From NCBI RefSeq assembly GCF_025144665.1, contig NZ_CP102294.1, positions 1,922,001-1,986,000 of the forward strand: a stretch of DNA of 64,000 nt. The letters are read 5' to 3'. Under the pieces are notes generated by a model that was not told where the DNA came from, did not search any database, and saw nothing but the letters and a program-made list of their open reading frames with translations. Source of the stretch: Alistipes ihumii AP11. Lineage in GTDB: Bacteria > Bacteroidota > Bacteroidia > Bacteroidales > Rikenellaceae. Position numbers and translations under genes: made by a program. Below are positions 1 through 8,378 of this stretch, one piece after another; position 1 is the stretch's first letter, and each line of letters starts with the position of its first letter.

Positions 1-850
1 CGACGACGTTCTCGACGCCCGACTGGTGCATCTGGATCACGTCGGTATATCCCTCGACCAGAATGCAGCAGTCCTGCTGCACGATGGCCCGCTTGGCGTG
101 ATAGAGTCCGTAGAGGACGTCGCTCTTGTGGTAGATCTCCGACTCGGGCGAGTTGAGGTACTTGGCGACTTTCTTGTCGGTGCGCATCGTCCGACCGCCG
201 AAGGCGGTCACGCGGCCGCCGATGCTGTGGATCGGGAACATCACGCGGCCGCAGAAGCGGTCGTAATAGCCGCCCGTCTCGCGCTTGATCGTCAGGCCGG
301 TGCCGACGAGGAACTGCTCTTTGTAGCCGTCGGCGAGCGCCTGCCGAGTGAACGCGTCGCCCGCGGCCGGGCAGTAGCCGAGTCCGAACTTGCGGATCGT
401 CGCGTCCGAGAATCCGCGCTCGCGGAAATAGGCGATCCCGACGCTGCGGCCCTCCGGCGTGTCGTGCAGCGAGCGGACGAAGTAGTCGGCCGCGTAGCTC
501 GAAACGACCATCATGCTCTCGCGGTCGTCGTTCCGGCGCTGCTCTTCGGGCGTTTGCTCGCGCTCGGCCACTTCGATGCCGTATTTCTTCGCGACGTACT
601 TCAGCGCCTCGGGGTAGGTCATGTTCTCGTGCTCCATCACGAACGTGACGGCGTTGCCGCCCTTGCCGCAGCCGAAACACTTGAACAGTCCTTTCGACGG
701 CGACACGACGAACGAGGGGGTCTTCTCGTTGTGGAACGGGCAGCATGCCTGATAGTTGACCCCCTTTTTCTTCAGCGTGACGAAGTCGCCGATCACCTCG
801 ACGATGTCGGCTGCCGAATAGATGCGGTCTACGGTCGCTTTGTCGATCAT
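1..850 (-). CDS. dnaG: DNA primase DnaG, 5' part (cut by window edge)
   Basis: Primase that makes RNA primers at the replication fork. The first 283 codons are present; the rest lies left of the window. Reading from the ATG at 850, a CHC2 zinc finger is seen at residues 37-61 (C37, H40, then CFGC at 58-61). The N-terminal catalytic region follows, including the FGGR motif, and the start of the Toprim domain (LVEGYTD) lies close to the edge. A TATCTTTG box at 875-882 sits about 25 bases upstream and supports this start. The family assignment is secure. Confidence 0.95.
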   Translation of the reverse strand, partial: MIDKATVDRIYSAADIVEVIGDFVTLKKKGVNYQACCPFHNEKTPSFVVSPSKGLFKCFGCGKGGNAVTFVMEHENMTYPEALKYVAKKYGIEVAEREQTPEEQRRNDDRESMMVVSSYAADYFVRSLHDTPEGRSVGIAYFRERGFSDATIRKFGLGYCPAAGDAFTRQALADGYKEQFLVGTGLTIKRETGGYYDRFCGRVMFPIHSIGGRVTAFGGRTMRTDKKVAKYLNSPESEIYHKSDVLYGLYHAKRAIVQQDCCILVEGYTDVIQMHQSGVENVV

Positions 851-874
851 TTCTGTTCAGGGAATAAGCGGTAT

Positions 875-882
875 CAAAGATA
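875..882 (-). promoter_or_regulatory. -7 box of dnaG
   Basis: TATCTTTG on the minus strand matches the Bacteroidota TAnnTTTG element and lies about 25 bases before the dnaG ATG. Confidence 0.6.
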
Positions 883-1067
883 CGATTTTTTTCGGCCGCT
901 TAATGCGTCCGGTCTGCGCCGCCCGTCGGCCGGATGCCGGGCTTCCCTTTATCCTGTTCAGGACCAGTGTGAAAAAAACGGCGGTTTTCCGGACCGGCCG
1001 GCATTCGGCGGAATTTTCGCCGGGGGGCTTATTACCGAGGTTGCGGAGGCGGCTGTGAAAGCGGCGG

Positions 1068-1664
1068 CTACCCGATCACGCCGAGATGCTCGAGCAGGAT
1101 GCGGGTTCCTATTGCGATCAGAATCAGGCCGCCGAACACCTCGGCCTTTGCGCCGAGCCGGGACGAAGCCTTGCGTCCGATGCCGATTCCCGCCGCCGAG
1201 ATAACGAGCGCCGACAGGCCGATGATCAGCGCCGCGGCCAGTACGTTTCCGAGCTGGCAGCCGGCGAACAGCCGGACCTGAACCAGCCCGATCGTGAAGC
1301 CCGTGATCAGCGCGTCGATACTCAGCGCGATGCCCAGCAGCAGCGTATTGCGCAGCGAGAGCAGGTCGCTGCCCGACACGGAGTCGCCTCGTGCCGACAA
1401 CCCTTCCTGAATCATCTTGCCCCCGATGAACAGCAGCAACCCGAACGCGATCCAGTGGTCGTAGTCGGCGATCAGCCGGCTGACCGTCTCGCCCATGAAC
1501 CAGCCGATCACGATCATCAGGAAGTGAAAAAGGCCGATCACGACCAGAAAGCGCACCTTCTGTCTGTGCGTCGTGCGGTCGGCCAGCAGCCCCAGCGTCA
1601 GCGAAACGGCGAACGTATCAAGGCTCAGGGCTATCCCGAGCAACAGTATGGCGAGCAGGTTCAT
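1068..1664 (-). CDS. mntP: Manganese efflux pump MntP
   Basis: Inner-membrane Mn(II) exporter of about 198 aa, the usual family length. It has six hydrophobic segments in two homologous halves. Each half carries the conserved acidic motif in a membrane helix, ALSLDTFAVSL near residue 16 and ALSIDALITGF in the second half. The longer reading begins at a TTG that lies inside the promoter box, so the ATG at 1664 is chosen. The gene is monocistronic and divergent from uvrB. No yybP-ykoY riboswitch is visible in its very short leader. Confidence 0.88.
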   Translation of the reverse strand: MNLLAILLLGIALSLDTFAVSLTLGLLADRTTHRQKVRFLVVIGLFHFLMIVIGWFMGETVSRLIADYDHWIAFGLLLFIGGKMIQEGLSARGDSVSGSDLLSLRNTLLLGIALSIDALITGFTIGLVQVRLFAGCQLGNVLAAALIIGLSALVISAAGIGIGRKASSRLGAKAEVFGGLILIAIGTRILLEHLGVIG

Positions 1665-1682
1665 CGGGGCAAAAAATTTGCA

Positions 1683-1690
1683 CAAAAATA
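1683..1690 (-). promoter_or_regulatory. -7 box of mntP
   Basis: TATTTTTG on the minus strand, about 19 bases before the chosen ATG. It overlaps the TTG codon of the longer reading frame, which argues against that start. Confidence 0.6.
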
Positions 1691-1740
1691 CGAGGAATTA
1701 TTCGTTTTCGGCGTCCCTTCCTATTAATAACGTAAATTTC

Positions 1741-1748
1741 TAACTTTG
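1741..1748 (+). promoter_or_regulatory. -7 box of uvrB, very close to the start codon
   Basis: TAACTTTG ends only 4 bases before the uvrB ATG at 1753. If it is used, transcription would begin at or next to the start codon, giving a leaderless or nearly leaderless mRNA. Confidence 0.55.
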
Positions 1749-1752
1749 CGAC

Positions 1753-3774
1753 ATGGATTTCAAACTGGTTTCGGAGTACAAGCCGACCGGCGACCAGCCC
1801 GAGGCGATCGCGCAGCTCGTCGACGCGCTGCGCAGCGGCTGCAAGCACAACACGCTGCTCGGGGTCACCGGTTCGGGCAAGACGTTCACGATGGCCAACG
1901 TGATCGCGGCGCTGAACAAACCGACGCTGATCATGAGCCACAACAAGACGCTGGCGGCCCAACTGTACGGCGAATTCAAGAATTTCTTCCCCGAGAACGC
2001 CGTCGAGTATTTCGTCTCCTACTACGACTATTACCAGCCCGAGGCCTATATTCCGTCGACCGATACGTTTATCGAGAAAGACCTGTCGATCAACGACGAA
2101 ATCGAAAAAATGCGCCTCAGCACGAGCTCGGCTCTGCTCAGCGGGCGCAACGATATCATCGTCGTGTCGAGCGTATCGTGCATCTACGGTATCGGGAACC
2201 CCGAGGATTTCCACGCCACGTCCGTCGAACTCCGGCTGGGAGACGTGATCAGCCGCAACAAGCTGTTGTACGGCCTCGTGGACGCGCTCTACACGCGCAG
2301 CGAGGCCGATTTCAAGCCCGGTACGTTCCGCGTGAACGGCGATACGGTAGACATCTACGTCGCCTACGGGGACAAGTGCTACCGGGTGATTTTCTTCGAC
2401 AACGAAATCGAAATGATCTGCTCGATCGACCCGCATACGGGCCAGCGCCTCGAGGAGCTCGATCGCGTGATCGTCTATCCGGCCAACCTGTTCGTCACGA
2501 CGCGCGAGCGCACGGAGCAGGCGATCCGGCAGATTCAGCTCGATCTGGGCACCCAGATCGAGTATTTCGAGTCGCTCGGCAAGCCGACCGAGGCGCGGCG
2601 GCTGAAGCAGCGCGTCGAGTACGATCTGGAAATGATCAAGGAGTTGGGCTACTGCCCCGGCATCGAAAACTATTCGCGCTATTTCGACGGCCGCGCGCCC
2701 GGCAGCCGGCCGTTCTGCCTGATCGACTATTTCCCGAAGGACTATCTGCTGATCGTCGACGAGAGCCATGTGACGATTCCGCAAATCCGGGGCATGTTCG
2801 GCGGCGACAGCTCGCGCAAGCACAATCTGGTCGATTACGGTTATCGGCTGCCGGCTGCCATCGACAACAGGCCGCTGAAATTCAACGAATTCGAATCGCT
2901 CGAAAACGAGGTGATCTATGTCAGCGCGACGCCGGCCGACTACGAGCTGATCAAGTCGGAGGGTTCCGTCGTCGAGCAGTTCATCCGGCCGACGGGGCTG
3001 GTCGACCCGCCGATCGAGGTACGGCCGACGCTGAACCAGATCGACGACCTGGTCGAGGAGATCGAGGTCCGGGCCGAGGCCGACGAGCGCGTGCTCGTCA
3101 CGACGCTCACCAAGCGTATGGCCGAGGAACTGTATAAGTACTTCGACCGGATGGGCATCCGCTGCCGCTACATCCACTCGGATGTCGACACGCTCGAGCG
3201 GGTGCAGATACTCGACGACCTGCGCGGCGGACTGTTCGACGTGCTGATCGGCGTGAATCTGCTGCGCGAGGGACTCGACCTGCCCGAGGTGTCGCTCGTG
3301 GCGATCATGGATGCCGACAAGGAAGGCTTTCTGCGCAGCGCCCGCTCGCTGACCCAGACGGCCGGCCGGGCCGCGCGCAACGTCGGCGGCCGCGTGATCA
3401 TGTACGCCGACCGGATCACCGATTCGATGCGGCTGGCGATTCAGGATGCGAACCGCCGGCGCGAGAAGCAGATCCGATACAACAACCTGCACGGCATCGT
3501 ACCGCGTCAGGCGATCAAGAGCGGCCGGGCGATCCTCTCGGGCGACGAATTGCGGCACGGTTCCGCGCGCTACGATCTGCCCGGCGCGAAGACCGGCTGC
3601 GCGGCCGACCCGGTGGCTGCCTATATGACCGACCGCGACATCGAGTCGGCGATCAAGATCGCCCGCGCGGCGATGGAGAGCGCGGCCCGGGAACTGGACT
3701 TCACGGCCGCGGCCGCCTACCGCGACCAGATGTACGCGCTGCAGGAAAAACAAAAAAGCATGCAGAAAAAATGA
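1753..3774 (+). CDS. uvrB: Excinuclease ABC subunit B
   Basis: Damage-verifying helicase-like subunit of nucleotide excision repair, acting with UvrA and UvrC. The 673 aa length is typical. Walker A GVTGSGKT is at residues 37-44, the damage-probing beta-hairpin at about 90-110 (YYDYYQPEAYIP), the DESH box near 336, the helicase C domain follows, and a C-terminal UVR motif for UvrC binding spans about 630-668. The N-terminus (MDFKLVSEYKPTGDQPEA) aligns directly with the family start. Its stop overlaps the next gene by ATGA, so gtrA is probably co-transcribed. Confidence 0.97.
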   Translation: MDFKLVSEYKPTGDQPEAIAQLVDALRSGCKHNTLLGVTGSGKTFTMANVIAALNKPTLIMSHNKTLAAQLYGEFKNFFPENAVEYFVSYYDYYQPEAYIPSTDTFIEKDLSINDEIEKMRLSTSSALLSGRNDIIVVSSVSCIYGIGNPEDFHATSVELRLGDVISRNKLLYGLVDALYTRSEADFKPGTFRVNGDTVDIYVAYGDKCYRVIFFDNEIEMICSIDPHTGQRLEELDRVIVYPANLFVTTRERTEQAIRQIQLDLGTQIEYFESLGKPTEARRLKQRVEYDLEMIKELGYCPGIENYSRYFDGRAPGSRPFCLIDYFPKDYLLIVDESHVTIPQIRGMFGGDSSRKHNLVDYGYRLPAAIDNRPLKFNEFESLENEVIYVSATPADYELIKSEGSVVEQFIRPTGLVDPPIEVRPTLNQIDDLVEEIEVRAEADERVLVTTLTKRMAEELYKYFDRMGIRCRYIHSDVDTLERVQILDDLRGGLFDVLIGVNLLREGLDLPEVSLVAIMDADKEGFLRSARSLTQTAGRAARNVGGRVIMYADRITDSMRLAIQDANRRREKQIRYNNLHGIVPRQAIKSGRAILSGDELRHGSARYDLPGAKTGCAADPVAAYMTDRDIESAIKIARAAMESAARELDFTAAAAYRDQMYALQEKQKSMQKK

Positions 3775-4274
3775 CGCTGACCCGAACGCTGACCCGAACG
3801 CTGACCCGACTGATCGATCTGCTCTATGTCAAGCCGCTGCGCCGGATCGTTCCCCCGCAAACGTTCCGCTACGCCGCCTGCGGAGGCCTGAACATGGCTC
3901 TCGACCTGTCGCTGTACTTCTTGCTGTACAACTTCGTGCTCGATAAGAGAGTCGTCCATATCGACGGTATCGTGGCGATTTCGCCCTATATTGCGGCTTT
4001 CCTGATCGTTTTTCCGATCACGTTCCTGACCGGATTCTGGATGAACCGCCACATCGCGTTCCACAGCTCGCCTCTGCGCGGTCGGGTGCAACTGTTTCGC
4101 TATCTGCTCAGCGTGTGCGGCTCGATCCTGCTCAATTATGCCTGCCTGAAGCTGTTCGTCGAGGTCTGCGGCTTCTATCCGACACCGTCGAAAGCAGTCA
4201 CGACGGCCGTTACGATCGTGTACAGCTATGTGATGCAGAAATACTTCTCGTTCCGGGGATGTACGGACCGGTAG
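3771..4274 (+). CDS. GtrA-family membrane protein
   Basis: Small polytopic protein of 167 aa with four predicted membrane segments. GtrA-like proteins are thought to help move lipid-linked sugars (for example undecaprenyl-phosphate-glucose) across the inner membrane. The motif FRYAACGGLNMALDLSLYF and the later GFWMNRHIAF are characteristic. The start overlaps the uvrB stop (ATGA). The first codons lie in three perfect copies of a 12-bp unit, giving the odd N-terminus MTLTRTLTRTLTR. The specific substrate cannot be told from sequence. Confidence 0.85.
   Translation: MTLTRTLTRTLTRLIDLLYVKPLRRIVPPQTFRYAACGGLNMALDLSLYFLLYNFVLDKRVVHIDGIVAISPYIAAFLIVFPITFLTGFWMNRHIAFHSSPLRGRVQLFRYLLSVCGSILLNYACLKLFVEVCGFYPTPSKAVTTAVTIVYSYVMQKYFSFRGCTDR
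3774..3809 (+). repeat. Three tandem 12-bp units at the 5' end of the GtrA gene
   Basis: The unit acgctgacccga occurs three times without mismatch. It encodes repeated L-T-R-T. The unit is a multiple of three, so copy-number change would alter length but not frame. Confidence 0.9.
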
Positions 4275-4645
4275 CGGATACAGGCCGTTGTCCGGAACGT
4301 GAGGCATGGCGTTCGTGCGTTCGTTTTTCTGCGGATAGGTCCGGTTTCCGCGATGTTCCGGTTTGAGCGCTCCGGAGAGGGCGGTCCGTTTGTCGGACCG
4401 GGCGGGAGCGGGATGCGATCGTCTGCGAGGTTCTCGGCCTCGCTTCGGGAGGCCGGACCGGTTATTTATAAGTTTATTCCATTGAAAAACTGTGAGAAGC
4501 CGTGCGGACCGTCGCGGCCAAACCGACGCGTAGGACGGTACGACGCGACCTGGGCAACGCAGTATGCCGGAATACTCCCCGCCGGTCCGCGAGTACGCTC
4601 TGACCGGATCGCGTGCGGAACGCCGGCAGGATCGTAGCCGCTGTT
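4275..4645. other. Intergenic region without a recognised gene
   Basis: Between the convergent gtrA and the M23 lipoprotein gene. The only reading frames lack family character. A short AT-rich patch lies around 4460-4490. I see no convincing terminator or RNA gene. Confidence 0.5.
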
Positions 4646-5689
4646 TTATCGGACGCGCAGTTTTTCCTTGATTTGCAGTATTTTCGTCGGCTTGATGCCG
4701 TTCAGGGCGCACAACTTCGATACGGTGGTCGAATGCTGGCGGGCGATCTTGGAAAGCGTGTCGCCCTTTTTCACGTAGTAGTATTGACGGGAAGATGCGT
4801 CGGACGAAGCGTTCGCGGAAACTTTCGGCGTGTCGTCGCTGTTTTCTTCGCCGGGCAGGAAGCCGGTCGCCCGCTCCGTCGAGATCCGGATTTTGCCGCC
4901 CCGGTTGTAGCAATAGATCGTCCGGTCGAGACGCAGGCTGCGGTTGTCGGGATCGACGAACAGCGTCGGGTTGAACGGCTCGCTCGCTATGCGGACCTCG
5001 AAATGGACATGCTCGGTCGTCGCCCGGCCGGTCCGGCCGGCCAAAGCGATCGGATCGCCCGCCTCGACCGCGTCGTTGACCCGCACGAGGTTTTTCGAGT
5101 TGTGGGCGTACACGGTCTCGATGCCGTTGTAGTGGCGGATCAGGACCAGATTGCCGTAGCCGCTGTAGTATTTCGACATCCGGACGACGCCCGGAAGCGC
5201 GGCCCGGACCGTATCGTTCGGCACCGCCTTGATGTCGATGCCGGTGTGCATGCGGCTTCCCCGATACCCGAAAGGCGAGATGAGCTTGCCCGGATACGGG
5301 TAGCAGAACTCGTTCTCGTGCTCGCCGAGCGGCAGGACCAGCTCGCCCGACGAGGGGAACGGATTGTTGTATTTCAGCGGAATGCGCACGTTGGCGCTTT
5401 CGAGGTCGCCGAAAGTCATTTCGGGACGGTTTTTGTCCGGAAACACCGGGAGCAGGACCGGCGCGGCGTCGGCATGCTTTTCGCCGAGCTCGTCTATGTC
5501 GCCGATCGGCTGCGACTCATCGGGACAGCTTTCGGGCGCATGGCTTTCGATACGCGCGGGCGTTTCCTTCGTAACTTTCCGCTTTTTACGCTCGCTGCCC
5601 GAGAGCATCGGTTTGACGGATGAGCAGCCCGGCAGCATGAGGGCCGACAAAAGAAGAACGGATATGGCTCGCAGCGGAAGTCTGGTCAT
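4646..5689 (-). CDS. M23 peptidoglycan endopeptidase lipoprotein with LysM
   Basis: Predicted envelope lipoprotein of 347 aa that binds and trims, or regulates trimming of, peptidoglycan. The ATG at 5689 gives a clean signal peptide ending in lipobox LPGC near residue 21. A central M23 (LytM) domain carries both metal-binding motifs, HTGID and HVHFE, so it is probably catalytically competent. A single LysM domain closes the C-terminus (YYYVKKGDTLSKIARQHS). This order, with LysM after the peptidase domain, recalls NlpD/EnvC-type factors in reverse. It is monocistronic, and the cell-wall bond cleaved is unknown. Confidence 0.88.
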   Translation of the reverse strand: MTRLPLRAISVLLLSALMLPGCSSVKPMLSGSERKKRKVTKETPARIESHAPESCPDESQPIGDIDELGEKHADAAPVLLPVFPDKNRPEMTFGDLESANVRIPLKYNNPFPSSGELVLPLGEHENEFCYPYPGKLISPFGYRGSRMHTGIDIKAVPNDTVRAALPGVVRMSKYYSGYGNLVLIRHYNGIETVYAHNSKNLVRVNDAVEAGDPIALAGRTGRATTEHVHFEVRIASEPFNPTLFVDPDNRSLRLDRTIYCYNRGGKIRISTERATGFLPGEENSDDTPKVSANASSDASSRQYYYVKKGDTLSKIARQHSTTVSKLCALNGIKPTKILQIKEKLRVR

Positions 5690-5823
5690 GGGTTCAGGGT
5701 TAACCGGCGATAAAAATAGGGATTTTTCGCGACAAAACCGCACGACCGGCTCTTCTCGGCCGCTCGTAGGCCGGGAAGATTTCCGGAGGGGCCGTGCGCG
5801 AAAAATATTTGTGAAATAAAACT

Positions 5824-5831
5824 TATCTTTG
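5824..5831 (+). promoter_or_regulatory. -7 box of trxB
   Basis: TATCTTTG, 47 bases upstream of the trxB ATG in an AT-rich stretch. Confidence 0.65.
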
Positions 5832-5878
5832 TAATCGATTTATTCTGAAACGTAAACGAAACGAAAACGCAATACGCC

Positions 5879-6808
5879 ATGGATACTGAAAGAACGCGCT
5901 GCCTGATCGTCGGAAGCGGTCCGGCGGGCTATACGGCGGCCATATACGCCGCCCGGGCGAATCTCGCTCCGGTGCTTTACGAGGGTATGGAACCCGGCGG
6001 TCAGCTGACCACGACGACCAAGATCGAGAATTTTCCGGGGTTTCCCGACGGAATACTGGGGGCCGAGTTGATGGAAGCCATGAAGAAGCAGGCGCAGCAA
6101 CTCGGGGTGGACATCCGTTTCGGCATAGCGACGGGCGTCGATTTCTCGTCGAGCCCCCGCAAGGTGACGATCGACGGACGGAAAATCGTCGAGACCGACG
6201 CCGTGATTATCGCCACGGGGGCTCAGGCCAAGTACCTCGGCCTCGAGTCCGAAACCCTGTTCAAGGGACAGGGCGTTTCGGCCTGCGCGACCTGCGACGG
6301 CTTTTTCTATCGGAATCAGGACGTGATCGTCGTCGGCGGCGGCGACTCGGCCTGCGAGGAAGCCACTTATCTGGCCTCCATATGCAACAAGGTTTACATG
6401 GTGGTCCGGAAAGATCATCTGCGTGCGTCGAAAGCCATGCAACGGCGGGTGATGGAAACGCCCAACATCGAGATCAAGTTCGGGTACAATACCGTCCAGG
6501 TGCTCGGCGACCAGAACGGGGTGACCGGCGCGCTTGTCCGCCACAGCGGCGGCGAGGAGCTGGTGATCGATGCGACCGGATTCTTTCTGGCGATCGGGCA
6601 CACGCCGAACACGGCTGTTTTCAAAGGCGCGCTGGAGTTGGACGCGGAGGGCTACATACGGACCGAGCCCGGCACGAGCCGCACGAGCGTGCCGGGAGTA
6701 TTCGCCGCCGGCGACGTGCAGGACCCGCACTACCGGCAGGCGATTACGGCGGCCGGGTCGGGTTGTATGGCCGCGCTCGACTGCGAGCGCTATCTGCTGG
6801 GGCTGTAA
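5879..6808 (+). CDS. trxB: Thioredoxin-disulfide reductase
   Basis: FAD/NADPH enzyme that keeps thioredoxin reduced in the cytoplasm. 309 aa, the usual length. An FAD-binding GSGPAGYTAAIYAARA is at about residues 12-27, the redox-active CATC in SACATCDGFF near 137, the NADPH-binding GGGDSACEEA follows, and a C-terminal FAD motif FAAGDVQD is present. It has its own promoter box. A LuxE-like gene follows after 11 bases and is probably co-transcribed. Confidence 0.95.
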   Translation: MDTERTRCLIVGSGPAGYTAAIYAARANLAPVLYEGMEPGGQLTTTTKIENFPGFPDGILGAELMEAMKKQAQQLGVDIRFGIATGVDFSSSPRKVTIDGRKIVETDAVIIATGAQAKYLGLESETLFKGQGVSACATCDGFFYRNQDVIVVGGGDSACEEATYLASICNKVYMVVRKDHLRASKAMQRRVMETPNIEIKFGYNTVQVLGDQNGVTGALVRHSGGEELVIDATGFFLAIGHTPNTAVFKGALELDAEGYIRTEPGTSRTSVPGVFAAGDVQDPHYRQAITAAGSGCMAALDCERYLLGL

Positions 6809-6819
6809 TCGGGGGAGTT

Positions 6820-7782
6820 GTGATCGATCTGCAAGCCCTTTTTCGCATAGGAGACGACTCCGCGTTCGAACGTGCGGCGCTCGACGTGTTCCGTTTTCAG
6901 GCCGAGCGCTGCGAACCGTACCGGGAGTATCTCCGGCTGATCGGGATTCGTCCCGAGCGGGTCGAGACGACGCGTGAGATTCCGTTCCTCCCGATCGAGC
7001 TGTTCAAAACCCGGCGGGTCTACTGTTCCGATAGCGAGCCCCAGCAGGTGTTTACGAGCAGCAGCACGACCGGGCAGACGCCCGCCAAGCACTATGTGGC
7101 CGATCTGAGCATATACGAGCGGGCCTTCACGCTCGCTTTCGAGCGCTTTTACGGACCGGTCGACCGTATGGCGATATTCGCTCTGTTGCCGAGTTATCTG
7201 GAGCGCGAAGGTTCGTCGCTGATCTATATGGCCGACCGGCTGATCCGGCAGGGCGGAGGCGGATTCTATCTGCACGACCACGATGCGCTGTTGCGCGACC
7301 TGCATGCGCACCGGGGACCGAAAATCCTGCTCGGCGTCAGCTATGCGCTGTGGGATTTGGCCGACCGGAAGCCCGGTCCGCTGCCCGGAACGATCGTCAT
7401 GGAGACCGGCGGCATGAAGGGGCGCCGGCGCGAAATGCCCCGCGAGGAGTTCCACAGGATGCTCTGTGCGGCGTTTTCGGTGCCGAGCATCCATTCGGAG
7501 TACGGAATGGCCGAGCTGATGTCGCAGGCTTATTCTCAAGGCGACGGGCTGTTCCGGACGCCGCCTTGGATGCGCGTTCTGACCCGCGACCTGAACGATC
7601 CGTTCGCATGGGCCGGCAGCGGTCGCAGCGGTGGAATCAACGTGATTGATCTGGCCAACGTTTACTCGTGCAGTTTCCTGCAGACGCAGGATTTCGGTAA
7701 GGCATACGACGACGGGACGTTCCGAATCGAGGGCCGTATCACCGGCAGCGAAATACGGGGATGCAATCTGCTCGTACAGTGA
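6820..7782 (+). CDS. LuxE-like acyl-protein synthetase / AMP-forming enzyme
   Basis: Resembles LuxE-family enzymes, which activate a fatty acid as acyl-AMP and pass it to a protein. 320 aa. An adenylation core loop is seen (TSSSTTGQTPAKHY, about residues 74-87) and a later HSEYGMAELMSQ motif of the acyl-adenylate type. GTG at 6820 is preceded by gggggag 4 bases away and follows trxB by 11 bases, so I take it as the start. No luxC or luxD partner is near, so this is not a bioluminescence operon. The acyl substrate and acceptor are unknown. Confidence 0.75.
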   Translation: MIDLQALFRIGDDSAFERAALDVFRFQAERCEPYREYLRLIGIRPERVETTREIPFLPIELFKTRRVYCSDSEPQQVFTSSSTTGQTPAKHYVADLSIYERAFTLAFERFYGPVDRMAIFALLPSYLEREGSSLIYMADRLIRQGGGGFYLHDHDALLRDLHAHRGPKILLGVSYALWDLADRKPGPLPGTIVMETGGMKGRRREMPREEFHRMLCAAFSVPSIHSEYGMAELMSQAYSQGDGLFRTPPWMRVLTRDLNDPFAWAGSGRSGGINVIDLANVYSCSFLQTQDFGKAYDDGTFRIEGRITGSEIRGCNLLVQ

Positions 7783-8378
7783 AAGGCGACGGCCGCGCGC
7801 ATGCAGATGGGCTCGGCTTTCGTCCCGGAGCCTGGCGACGGGACCTGCATACGATGCGACTTGGCCGAAACGCGCTGCCCCGATCGATCAATCCCGTATT
7901 TTCGGACCGTTAGTCCGGAAGCGGGCGAAAGGTTTGTCCTGCGGAAATTTCCGAGAAAAAGGGACGGCGGCCGGTCGTAGCTTCTGAATCGGACGGAGCG
8001 GAAAATGCCGGTCCGGGGGCGTAGGGTCTCCGTGATTCGGAGATGTCGGGAAGATGTCGGACGGGTCTGAGGGGGACTGCATGGCTTTCCCGTTTTCTGC
8101 GCTGCCGTCGGATACGACCGTATGCGGTGAGGATATTCGTCCGTCCGTGACGAAGCGGCGTGTTGCGGTCCGCGGCCGAGAGGACCGTTCGGTGCTGTTT
8201 CCGAAACCATGTATTCCGTTCCGGGGATTCCGCGATCTTCCGAAGTTTCTGTGCCGGGCAGGGTTTCTGTGTCCGGTTCCGGCGGATAACCGAACCGCCT
8301 TTTCTTCCTTTTCCCGGACTGCCGCATTTGCCGTTTTCGGACGATTTTGCTGCCGGTCCGCGGCAGCGGATCGGACCT
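7783..8378. other. GC-rich intergenic region with no supported gene
   Basis: Lies between convergent genes. Reading frames here give Arg/Ser/Pro-rich translations with no domain signal, as expected of open frames in GC-rich non-coding DNA. No RNA gene or terminator with a T-run was recognised. Confidence 0.45.

Noticed and set aside
26-1204. 392-aa plus-strand open frame over dnaG
   Set aside because: It is the antisense of dnaG, whose zinc finger and Toprim motifs read clearly on the minus strand.
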